Below, piece by piece: positions 1-8,758 of a stretch of DNA of 64,000 nucleotides (position 1 is the stretch's first letter; every line of letters begins with the position of its first letter). The translations under genes and the position numbers were made by a program. Origin of the DNA: Histoplasma ohiense (Eukaryota; Ascomycota; Eurotiomycetes; Onygenales; Ajellomycetaceae); NCBI GenBank assembly GCA_017607445.1, contig JAEVHH010000006.1, positions 1,364,001 to 1,428,000 of the forward strand. Reading direction: 5' to 3'. A model generated the notes under the pieces. That model ran no database searches, had not been told where the DNA came from, and worked only from the letters and a program-made list of their open reading frames with translations.

Positions 1-593
1 GTAAAGTGTTGCATTGATGTTGAAGTTCTTGCAATTCTTTCTTGATCTGTAATTTTTTGATTCTTCTGATTACAGTTATCTTCTCAGTTTTAATTGTGCT
101 GAGATCTTCAGAAGAGATGTTCTCTTCTGAACTATACTTAATATTTGATTTCATAGAGAAAGATGATACTTGTTGTACACTTTCAGTGACAGAAGTGCAT
201 ATTTCACAGTTTTCTTCAATGATGTTTGTTACATCAGATTCAGTGATAGTATGAGTACAGTGGATGCTGTGAGTAGAGATCATGACTATTACTCAATGAA
301 CTGTCTCTCAAAGATTGAGTGATTAGAAACTGTGAGATGTAGTGACAGTGTGAAGAGTAACAGTAGAAGATAGTTTATAGTGTAGCAGAGATAATAGTAG
401 TATATTGTAGAGTGTAGTATAGTAGCATAATGTAGTGTAGCTAATTGCTAAGAAAGAAAAGAAAGAGAAAGAAGATGTGCAAAATACATACATCAATATA
501 TATATACATATAGAAATAGCAGTAGTGAGAGTATAATGAAAAGAGGTAAGAATAAGCGAAGATAATAAGGAAATAATAAACAAGTGCATTACA
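1..593 (-). mobile_element. Chromovirus family A, 5' end fragment (A6)
   Basis: This is the 5' LTR (331-593) and the beginning of the gag region of a family A Gypsy element on the minus strand, running off the left edge of the window. It is recognised because the whole block is an inverted copy of 28252-28890, the 5' end of the complete A element. The apparent plus-strand ORF at 42-254 is only the antisense shadow of gag. Decay is advanced, with almost no CG, CC or GG. Confidence 0.85.
331..593 (-). repeat. Family A LTR (copy 1)
   Basis: The LTR is 263 bp with TG...CA ends (read on the minus strand it begins tgtaatgcac and ends atctcaca). Sister copies lie at 18319-18596, 28252-28529, 43422-43684, 58685-58950 and 59024-59286. 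Confidence 0.85.
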
Positions 594-1272
594 TGTATGA
601 TGAGTTGACTTTGATGTCACAGCTGTGAACAAGTGCTGATTCTATGTTTGTTGTTCTTTTTAACTGAGATTTGAAATTCTTCTCATGCAGTACTATATTT
701 CTCTTGAATCTCATCTCTTACAGCTATGCAACAATCTCACTGCTATTTTTGATGATTTGTTTTACCAGCAGCTATAGTCTATGTTCTGATGTCCATGCAT
801 TGGCAGGCTGCTGATGTGGCTGCTGAGGGATGGGCATAGACAGACTGGCAGGCTGCTGAGGCTGCTGAAGCTGCTGAGGGTGGAGTGAAAGCAGATTGAC
901 AGATGATGTGGGCTGCTGAGCTTCCTCTGCACTATTGTTAACTGTAATTCCATCATTTCTGGGCTGTTTCTCTTCATTTTTTAACAGTTCTCTACTTATG
1001 TTCAGCCATTTTGGCTGCTTCAATTGTATTATGAATGTTTCAGAGGTTGATAGATGTAAATTGTTGCATTTCAAATTCTTGCTATTTGATTGTAATCACT
1101 ACATTCTCTACATGAGCTGTCTGGCATTTAATTACACCTTGCTTAGTGCTTCTACATTAACTCTACAACACTACTACACTACTATAGTGTTATTCATCTT
1201 TTTCATCTATATGATTGTTCTCTATTGACAGCTGTAGATTACATGGAATTCATGTATACAAGTCACATGCAG
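594..1272 (-). other. Unassigned interval with a Gln/Pro-rich ORF remnant
   Basis: This stretch lies between the A6 LTR and element C1. The minus strand carries an open frame at 772-1074 (100 codons) with a charged N-terminal part and a C-terminal half rich in QQP and PQQP repeats. It ends at a TAG, and weakly coding-like sequence continues beyond that to about 600. I do not recognise the protein. The interval keeps more CC and GG than the neighbouring transposons, so it may be low-copy. It could be a host pseudogene or part of an unrecognised transposon. Confidence 0.35.
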
Positions 1273-1543
1273 TGTAAGAGATGGTTCTAGATGTAATTAT
1301 GAGAGTAGTGTGAAGTACGCACGTAGAATGTTAAGAAGGTAGCAATCTCTATTATTCAAAGCTAATCACTGATCTTCTAATATCTATGGATATCAGCAAG
1401 CATTATATAGGCGATCACCACATTCTATAGCTGTCTATAGTACTGTGTGCTATATTCATTCTCATTAATTCTGGCATGTTCTGTGTTCTTCTATTGCCAT
1501 ATAGCTATTTTCTAATATAGATATCTTCATTGCATCTATTACA
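1273..1543 (-). repeat. C1 3' LTR
   Basis: This is a 271-bp LTR with TG...CA ends. A purine-rich tract on the minus strand (gaagaagagagataat, about 1544-1559) directly precedes it, as a polypurine tract should, which fixes the element's orientation as minus. It is more decayed than its partner at 6263-6533. Confidence 0.85.
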
Positions 1544-1559
1544 ATTATCTCTCTTCTTC

Positions 1560-2086
1560 AAAGACCTGGTTCTCAGAGCTTCTTATTGCAATGTGTGAAG
1601 TTTGTAATGTGTGCTGTGTGATTGATATTGTATAAAATTTACAGGATTGAGTTGGATTAATTGTTGAGATTAATTTCAAAGTGTTGCTGTTTCAGAAGAA
1701 TGTTTTTTCATCTCTGATGTCATTGCAGTTCAATCATGATTTAGACACAATTTCTGAACCCCTTTTCTTTGATTTTTACATCAAAAAATCATACTCTAAC
1801 AAAATCATCACCACCATCACCATCAATGATTTTTTATTTAAAAAGAATATATCAATTTATCAAACAAAGTACACTGTATTCTTCTATATGATTTTTATTG
1901 TGAAATTTGAAGTTTTGATTGTGTGATTGTGTTTTCCATTTTGAGTTGAGTTTTGTATTGTTGCAATTTTTTTGATCAACATTGCAATATTGATTTCAAT
2001 CTTCAATATCTGTTTTTCTTTCTTGTTGTTTTTGCTTCTTCTTCTTCTTTGAACAAGGTCTTGATACTAATTAAAGTTATGATAGA
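1560..2086 (+). other. C1 leader upstream of the opposite-strand gene
   Basis: This AT-rich stretch sits between the polypurine tract and the ATG at 2087. An open frame (1681-1926) is conserved in copy C2 as a longer frame (63486-63899), but its Phe/Ile/Leu-rich content looks like translated T-rich DNA rather than a protein. It may be the promoter and leader of the opposite-strand gene. A branch-site-like actaat and a terminal ag lie just before the ATG. Confidence 0.35.
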
Positions 2087-3228
2087 ATGTCAGAACCAGC
2101 TGTTTTCATTGCTGATTCAGAGTCTATAGAGAATGATATGCTGTCTGTCATTGAGAGCATTTGCTTGAGTTATCTGAAGAGATTGCAGAATTCTTCAGTA
2201 TATTCTTACTTTGTGAACAATGAACAGATATACTGTCACATCTGCTATATATCAAATAGAAGTTGTGCTGTCATAAGTTTTCTTAAACTGAGATTGTTAT
2301 GAATACTAATGGATTATAGATATCTGAGCACTTTCATAAAATCAGTCAATTTTTGATCAATGAATTTCATAAGATGCTGCTCTCTGATGAAGTTCTGAAT
2401 GAAAGATTTGTCACATATCAAACTGCTGTTGTGAGGTTTGTACTTGATATGCAGATCTATAAGAATGTAGATGAGATTCTAGAATTCTATATAAACTCTA
2501 ATGATCTATTGTCACAGCAGAGTATGACATTCAATCATAGCAGTGTTTCAGAAAGTGTGTTTTTGTGTTCTGCTATTACATCAACATCATTCTCACTGAG
2601 TCAAGATCTTGGTATGTTATTTGAGTTGACTGATAATGTAGATGAAGATGAGAAAGTGGATGATTCTATTGAAATGTTAGAAAGAAACACAGCAGTATAT
2701 TGCTGTTGTTGTATTTGACATTTGACAATATCCTCTCACCATCATTGTGAGTCTGTTGAGAATTGACACAAAAAATGCAAGCACTGCTTGATGATGAAGC
2801 ACACTTGTGTTTCAGTAAGTTATTATTCAAAACAGATGTTTTTACAGTATATAATATTAACTTGTATTAGATGTCAGTGGATGCTGTTGAATTGACTCAG
2901 ACAGTTATCAACACTGCTGAGAATCTAATTATTACTGATGTGAATGTTTTAAATGTTAATGTTTTGCAGAGTGCTGTGACTGCAGCAGCTAAATTCTTTG
3001 CTGTAAAGATCTGAAAGATTCAATGAGACAGTTCTTCTGAGACTCCAGCTGAAACAGTGATTGATAAGATCTCAGTGATTACATCATCAGTCACAGCTTT
3101 CAAATCATCATTGAAACATTATGCTTCATCAGTTGAGAAAATCTGGAATAATAAACAGATTTGTCTTGATGATAATTTCTCAAATAACACTGATCAAGCT
3201 GAGACAGATCTGTTTTTTAATCTCTGAG
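2087..3228 (+). pseudogene. Opposite-strand ORF of family C, unknown protein, with intron
   Basis: This gene lies between chromodomain and 3' LTR of element C but runs against gag-pol. It begins at ATG 2087 (MSEPAVFIADSES), and the same start is seen in copy C2 at 63934. Coding-like sequence continues in another frame at about 2320-2718 (acidic, NVDEDEKVDDS), which suggests an intron ending near 2319. It resumes after a second likely intron at 2815-2870 (ends GTAAGT and TAG, with a branch-like ttaac). The last part reads MSVDAVELTQTVINTAENL and later ETPAETVIDKI, interrupted by TGA codons that would be CGA or TGG before decay. I do not recognise a domain. It resembles neither gag nor pol. Length would be roughly 330-350 residues. 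It could be an element accessory protein or a captured host gene. Confidence 0.5.
2815..2870 (+). other. Probable spliceosomal intron in the C opposite-strand ORF
   Basis: This 56-bp segment starts GTAAGT, ends TTGTATTAG, and has ttaac 10-15 bases before the 3' end. That fits fungal intron size and signals, and coding-like sequence flanks it. Confidence 0.45.
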
Positions 3229-3299
3229 TGGAATAAGTATATTTAGCAGTCATTGTTATTTTCTTTGTTTTTGTTTACTGACTGACTTCTGATAGATTT

Positions 3300-4290
3300 T
3301 ATTAAACTGTTTCAAGTACTTCTGACTGTTCATCAAGTTTTCCTTGAGTTTCCAAGAGTTATCTGTGTCTGTACAATCTTTTCATTTGACAAGATATTGT
3401 GTTTGACTGCAGTACTGATGCTTGTCTAATATAGCTTCAACTTTTCATTTCTCTTATGTGTTTATAATTATCAGTTCTGCTTGTGGGATTTGTCTGTCAT
3501 GCATGTGATATGGTTTGAGAAGGGAAACATGAAATACAGAATGAATTTCTTTATATTGTAGTATGAATTTCAATTTGTACATCTGCATATCATGGATATC
3601 AATTATTTGAAAGGAATTCAAAAATTGATGATCTAGTTTGAGTGAGGATCACAAGATGGATATATTTTTTGCATGCAGCATTATCCAGTTCTCTATCTTA
3701 AAGCTTTTTGATATATGATGCTGATCATAATACTTTTTCTCAGCTGCTTTAGCAGTTTTCAGACATTCTTGAATTTTGTTTTCTATTTGCTTCATCTGTT
3801 TCACTTGTTCTATCACTGATTTTGATGCACTCATGCTTGGGGGTTCCACATCTATGCAAAGTTCAGTTGATCGGCTGATCATTGCTTCAGATGATGTCAT
3901 TTTTATCAATGTGTGGAAGGTGTTGTTATATGCCCATTGCATCAGAGGAATCCATTCTATCCAATTATCTTGCTGATAGCTGCAATATGTGTGAAGATAA
4001 TGTTCAATCATCTGATTCAATCATTCTGTCTGGCTGTCAGTTTGCAGGTGGAATGCTGTCGATAATTTTTGTTGAACATGAAGCAGATAATATAATGTTG
4101 ATCAAAACTTGCTATTTATTAATGAATCTCAGTTGTTAATAATGTTCACAGATAGATCAAAGTTCTTTGCAATTCTTCATACAATAATATCCACAAGTTC
4201 TTCTGCATCTAGCTCTGAAGATGTGGGCACAATTATGACTCATTTGATAAATAAATCAACAAATATGACAATAGCATGGTATTGATTCTT
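3300..4290 (-). pseudogene. C1 integrase (C-terminal part) and chromodomain
   Basis: Minus-strand translation gives the integrase core from a beta-strand segment (IVIFVDLFIK, near 4280) through the conserved TAFHLQTDSQTE motif, which holds the catalytic Glu, to a WAYNNTFHT block and the VFHVSLLKPYH C-terminal signature. A chromodomain follows at about 3300-3450 (KVEAILDKH, then QYLVK, then SWKLKENL, with TGA at one conserved Trp). The longest uninterrupted part is 3649-4020. The chromodomain places C among chromoviruses. The integrase N-terminal zinc finger is missing because of the upstream deletion. Confidence 0.8.
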
Positions 4291-6200
4291 GATCATTATT
4301 TCATTCAATTCTTGATAATCCACACAAAGATGCAGGGTTCCATCTTTCTTCAATATGAATAATACTGATGTGCTGGCTGAGCTCTTGAATGAATGTATTC
4401 AATTCTTCTCTAACATTTTTTCAATATATTCTTGAAGGACAGAGAGTTCTTGAGGTGATAAGTTATATATCAGTCAGTATAAGAGTTCCTTGCCAGGTTT
4501 GAGATCTATGGCATGATTGTGAGATGCATGTTCCACATCAGATATGTCTTCTCAGAATACATCAAGATAATTTTTATAATCATCTGAAATATTTGACTCA
4601 GTTGCTGCACTTGCAGCTTGTAATGATAAGACAGTGAATATAATATTGTCATCATCAATTAGCATTATGAATTCTTTAGCAGTATTCAGATGCATGTGAT
4701 TAATATTCAATGCTTTTCTATAGATTCAACATCTTCACATTCAGTTGATATCAGAGTTCACAGCTTTCAACCACAGCATGTTCAAAATTATATTATATTC
4801 ACTAATATCAGCCTTTTTGAAATGGTGGAATTCTTCTTGAAGAATATATTCATCATTGATAATTTTCATTGCAGCTCTTTGTTGTTTATACAACTTAATC
4901 TTATGATTATCAACTGCTTCTACTACTTTTGATTTATCTTCTGTCTTTGAGAAATATTTTAATGCTCAGATGTGGGATACAAAGTTCACATCTGTATCAG
5001 AATTCACTAACATTCACATCATTGATCATCTCACTTCTGTCAGTATTCATATATTCATTGTCAATAACTATTTATCTTATAGTCTAGTTGTTCATATTCT
5101 CAATGCAGCAGCTGCTTCTACAATTGAGATTGTTGATTTTTTGCTTATTGAATTTGATTGTGCTTTTCAGAATATAATATTCAACAACTATTTGCAATAT
5201 AATTCTTTTTATGACAGTGAGAACACTTCTTTATTCAGTTATATTTATCTTTTTTGATTTATTCAGTTGAATCTGTTTGTTTCTCTTGTTTTCTCTTGTT
5301 TCAACAATTGCTAGATTTATCAGAACAACACTGATTCTCTATAAATATCACAGATCTTTTTTTGCAAATAGCATGCTGTCACTTTAATATATTTTTCTCA
5401 AAAGTCTGTAGAGTTTGAAGCAACTCTTCATAGTTCTGAGACTCTTGATTTCAATGATTGAGTTCAGTGTATAGTATCTTCAATATTTTACTACACAAGT
5501 TATTCATTCTTTGTTCTTTGCTATATGAGGGTAAGTAGTATTCTCAGTCTTCAAGATATTTAGAGAAATTGCATATCAACTATCATTCTTATTGCTTTAT
5601 ATTTTGAAATTTTTGACTCATCAATCAGTACTGATTCTGTGGATTATTAATTTGCATTTCTAGATATGATAGTATATCATCAAAAGTCAACAGTGTTGCT
5701 CCTTCACATCTCTCATACAATGATACAAAATTCAATCATTTCTGCTTAATGTGAGTGTCAAGATAGAGTTTAGTATCATTTATCTTATATTCTTTCTTTC
5801 AATAATATCAATAGTAATGTGTAAATAGAGTCAATATGTGATCTTTATAGTTCTTGAATTCTAATATATTTTTTTCTTGATAATAGTTCTTAATCTCTAA
5901 TCTCAGTGATGTTTCATTATCATCATCTGTATCATTCACAGATCAATTTTGCAGTGATTCTGTGGTGATATTCTGAGTTAATTGAGACTCAATGAGAGTA
6001 TCTTCATGAATCTGTGCTTTCAACTTATTGAGTTGTTGTTGTGCATGCAGAATAGCTAATTGCTGCTCTCATTCACAAATTTGATTGTTCAACTGTTGCA
6101 AACACACATTATGATCATCAGAGGCAGTAGAGGATTCAGATTGGTTTTCAAGAAATCTTGCATGTGTCAAGATCATTTTGCATGTTTTAACTAATGTTGC
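4291..6200 (-). pseudogene. C1 gag, protease and start of reverse transcriptase
   Basis: Near 4290-4340 the minus strand reads DGTLHLCVDYQELNEI, the RT motif before the first catalytic region, and then passes straight into integrase, so the rest of RT and RNase H is deleted. Around 4740-5050 an aspartic protease is visible (LVNSDTDVNFVSH, from an ancestral D-S/T-G active site, and YNIILNMLWLKAVN, the usual Gypsy flap-end motif). Gag occupies about 5080-6200, with Gln-rich coiled-coil-like sequence near its N-terminus. Frames are broken by TGA. Confidence 0.7.
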
Positions 6201-6262
6201 ATGCTTTATTGTAGATGTGTGTAACAACAGATCACTTGAATAAAGTTTAGAGTGATTAGAAT

Positions 6263-6533
6263 TGTAAGAGATGGTTCTAGATGTAATTATGAGAGTAGTG
6301 TGAAGTACACATGTAGGATGTTAAGAAGGTAGCAATCTCTATTATTCAAAGCTAATCACTGATCTCCTAATATCTATGGATATCAGTGAGCATTATATAG
6401 GCGACCACCACGCCCTACAGCCGCCTATGGTACCATGTGCTATGTCCATCCTCATTAATTCTGGCGTGTTCTGTGTTCTTCTATCGCCACATAGCTATTT
6501 CCTAATATAGATATCTCCGTTGCGCCTATTACA
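6263..6533 (-). repeat. C1 5' LTR
   Basis: This 271-bp LTR is the same length as the partner at 1273-1543. It retains CG and CC at many positions where the partner has TG, CA or TC, so it is the better-preserved reference. Confidence 0.85.
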
Positions 6534-6628
6534 TGCAGCCGTTGGATATCTCATTACATTCGCCCGAGGGATTAAACAGCGCGTTTTCAAGCTGGATAAG
6601 CGAGCGCAAGCGAGCGATTGCGGCTTGT
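6534..6628. other. Short GC-rich flank, likely undecayed single-copy DNA
   Basis: Between C1 and hAT-S1 there are about 90 bp rich in CG (for example gcgagcgcaagcgagcg), unlike anything within 5 kb. It is probably a remnant of the original unique DNA or a low-copy insertion. No gene is visible. Confidence 0.5.
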
Positions 6629-7967
6629 AAATCTTGATATTTCATATAAAGTGACTGACTATCAAAAATAAGAACATGATCTGGGACTGACTATAATTTT
6701 GACTGAGGTTTGGTCCTGTTCTGATGATTATATAATACATATCTAGATATCAATTTGATGATATGATTGGTGGAGATATCACCTCTATCTAGTGCTGTCA
6801 ATCAATTTACCCCTGCCAACCTATCTACTGCTGCTAATCTATCGCCGCTGCCAATCTATCCCTCGCTGCTAAGCTATCCCTCGCTGCTAAGCTATCCCTC
6901 GCTGCTAAGCTATCCCTCGCTGCTAAGCTATCGCTCGCTGCTAAGCTATCCCTCACTGCTAAACTATCCCTCGCTGCTACGCTATCCCTCACTGCTAAGC
7001 TATCCCTCACTGCTAAGCTATCCCTTGCTGCTAAGCTATCCCTCGCTGCTAAGCTATCCCTCGCTGCTAAGCTATCCCTCACTGCTAAGCTATCCCTCGC
7101 TGCTAAGCTATCCCTCGCTGCTAAGCTATCCCTCGCTGCCAACCTATCTATCGCTGCCAACTTATCTACCACTGCCAATCTATCTACCACTGCCAATCTA
7201 TCTATCGCTGCTAATCTATTGCTGCTAATCTATCGCTGCTGCCAATCTATCTATCACTGCTAAGCTAGCTATCACTGCTAATCTATCGCTGCTAATCTAT
7301 CGCTGCTAATCTATCACTGCCAACCTATCTATCGCTGCCAATTTATCTACCACTGCCAATCTATCTATCGCTGCTAATCTATCGCTGCTGCCAATCTATC
7401 TATCGCTGCTAATCTATTGCTGCTAATCTATCGCTGCTGCCAATCTATCTATCACTACTAAGCTAGCTATCACTGCTAATCTATCGCTGCTAATCTATCG
7501 CTGCCAACCTATCTACCGCGGCGAATCTATCTATTGCTGCCAATCAACCTACCTACCACTGCCAACCTATCTATCGCTGCCAATCTATTGCTGCCAATCT
7601 ATCGCTGCCAACCTATCTACTGCAGTGAATCTATCTATCACTATCATTACTAGTTCAAAATAGAACTAGAGCATAAATACACTAAACTTCTTTTGATAGA
7701 TAATGATTTTTGGTAACACTCATAGCATTATATCATCTATATAGAGTAAATCATGGTCTCATTTGGTCCTATTTTACCAAATGGGACCAAATGGAATCAG
7801 AATCAGTAATTTATAAGAAGAACATGACCTGAGACTAGATTTATAATATAAACAGTGTAAAGTGACTAATTTAAAAAACACTATATGAGATCAGAACTAA
7901 GAAATGTGATAATGGGACTGGAGAAATATTTAGTCCCAGTCTCATGCATGGTCACATAGCCAGTCTA
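6629..7967 (+). mobile_element. hAT-like non-autonomous element with minisatellite (hAT-S1), left end missing
   Basis: From 6629 rightwards this matches the complete copies at 44221-45752 and (inverted) 25881-27947. The right terminal repeat is present (ending agccagtcta at 7967), but the left terminus and about 150 bp are gone. The middle is a tandem array. No transposase is encoded. The 153-codon frame at 6767-7228 is only the in-frame repeat unit. Confidence 0.75.
6790..7645 (+). repeat. Minisatellite of hAT-S1 (18- and 14-bp units)
   Basis: The array is built from an 18-bp unit, ctatccctcgctgctaag, and a 14-bp unit, ctatcgctgctaat, with variants using ctgccaac. Most unit-to-unit differences are cg/ca or cg/tg exchanges. 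A single accgcggcgaat marker occurs near the right side, as in the other copies. Confidence 0.9.
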
Positions 7968-8424
7968 AAATTTACTCTCAATATCTATAAATTCTCACTC
8001 ATCTCAATAGAGAGAGATAATATGATGAGTTAGTATTTATTAATAGTTAATTTATACAATCAATATCTCTTTTATATTCATTTATTTTTGTTATTATAAC
8101 TCTGTAATTTTCAATATTCTTTTGTTCTATATTCTGCATTTATATAATTTCTAATGATTCTTCTGTGTGACTTTTGATGCTCTTCTGCCTCATGCTCTGT
8201 ATTTGTATAGTTTCAAATAATTCTTATATACAGCTTTTAACATTTTTCTACTCTGTGCTTTACTGTGAAATGACTTTTGATATTCTTTCATTTCAATCTC
8301 TCTTTTATAAGAATTCTTTTTGTATGATATTTTCTTCTGATCTGTTTTCTCTTTCTTCTCTTAATCAATTTGTAATCTGTATATAGAATAGTGCTAGATT
8401 GTTAATCGAAGTACACTCTTTACA
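7968..8424 (+). mobile_element. Family F element, 3' end with LTR (F3)
   Basis: The first 50 bp encode the end of a family F chromodomain protein (IERDN tail) and a polypurine tract (agagagagataata). An LTR related to the 534-bp F LTRs follows at 8021-8424 and ends ctttaca. It is about 400 bp because internal repeats are fewer. The upstream part is cut off by hAT-S1. Confidence 0.75.
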
Positions 8425-8620
8425 GTGTTGAACAACATTGAGAATATAACAAGAATATAGAAAAATTAATAAAACACAGAATTTGATATATATAATACAG
8501 ATTTTCAATTCAGAAATAATAAACTAAATCAGATAGTAGATTCATCTGAAGATATCTACTTGATAAGTTCACATCTCATTATTTTAGAAGCTGAGAAGTT
8601 GACTGGATGTAATGTTGTCT
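8425..8620. other. Short AT-rich spacer
   Basis: I see no gene or repeat match here. It joins the F3 LTR to the GC-richer host island. Confidence 0.4.
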
Positions 8621-8715
8621 CAAGTGGGTTTCAAACCCACATGCCTTGGGTCCCCACGCCAAGGCGCTACCTGGTGGCCGCATTACCCATTCGGCCACCG
8701 GGGCGCCTCACCGCT
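8621..8715 (-). repeat. tRNA-like sequence (tRNA-derived repeat or decayed tRNA)
   Basis: On the minus strand there is an A-box-like tggccgaatgggtaatgcgg, a perfect 5-bp T-arm stem around tttgaaa (gtggg/cccac), a D-type stem gccg/cggc, and an anticodon-type hairpin with GGG in the loop. The acceptor ends do not pair, and about 14 extra bases separate D and anticodon arms. I therefore do not call a functional tRNA. It shares the gcgccc start and the ggtagc middle with the sequence at 57661-57751, so both may belong to one tRNA-derived family. It sits exactly at the transposon/host boundary. Confidence 0.5.
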
Positions 8716-8758
8716 GTTCGTAGGAGATGAAGGTTCGAACATGAAATGCAGAGTATGA

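Larger units (their letters stand above)
1273..6533 (-). mobile_element. Complete chromovirus family C (C1), pol internally deleted
   Basis: Two 271-bp LTRs (1273-1543 and 6263-6533) are flanked by a perfect 5-bp duplication, tgcag (1268-1272 and 6534-6538). Reading right to left, the order is 5' LTR, gag, protease, start of reverse transcriptase, integrase, chromodomain, then a 1.7-kb region containing a gene on the opposite strand, and the 3' LTR. The element is only 5.26 kb because pol lost most of RT, RNase H and the integrase N-terminus. All frames are interrupted, mainly by TGA. A second copy begins at 63120. Confidence 0.85.

Noticed and set aside
323..589. Leu/Ile/Ser-rich ORFs at the LTRs (also 43426-43710, 58677-59081, 59036-59395)
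   Set aside because: They are translations of the pyrimidine-rich family A LTR and have no protein features beyond base composition.
6790..7645. CRISPR-like or coding repeat array
   Set aside because: Units are contiguous 14-18-bp tandem repeats without unique spacers, inside a hAT-like element. The open frames (153 and 120 codons) exist only because 18 is a multiple of 3.
8621..8715. Functional tRNA gene
   Set aside because: The T and D arms fold, but the acceptor ends do not pair and the spacing between arms is too long. The same objection applies to 57661-57751.
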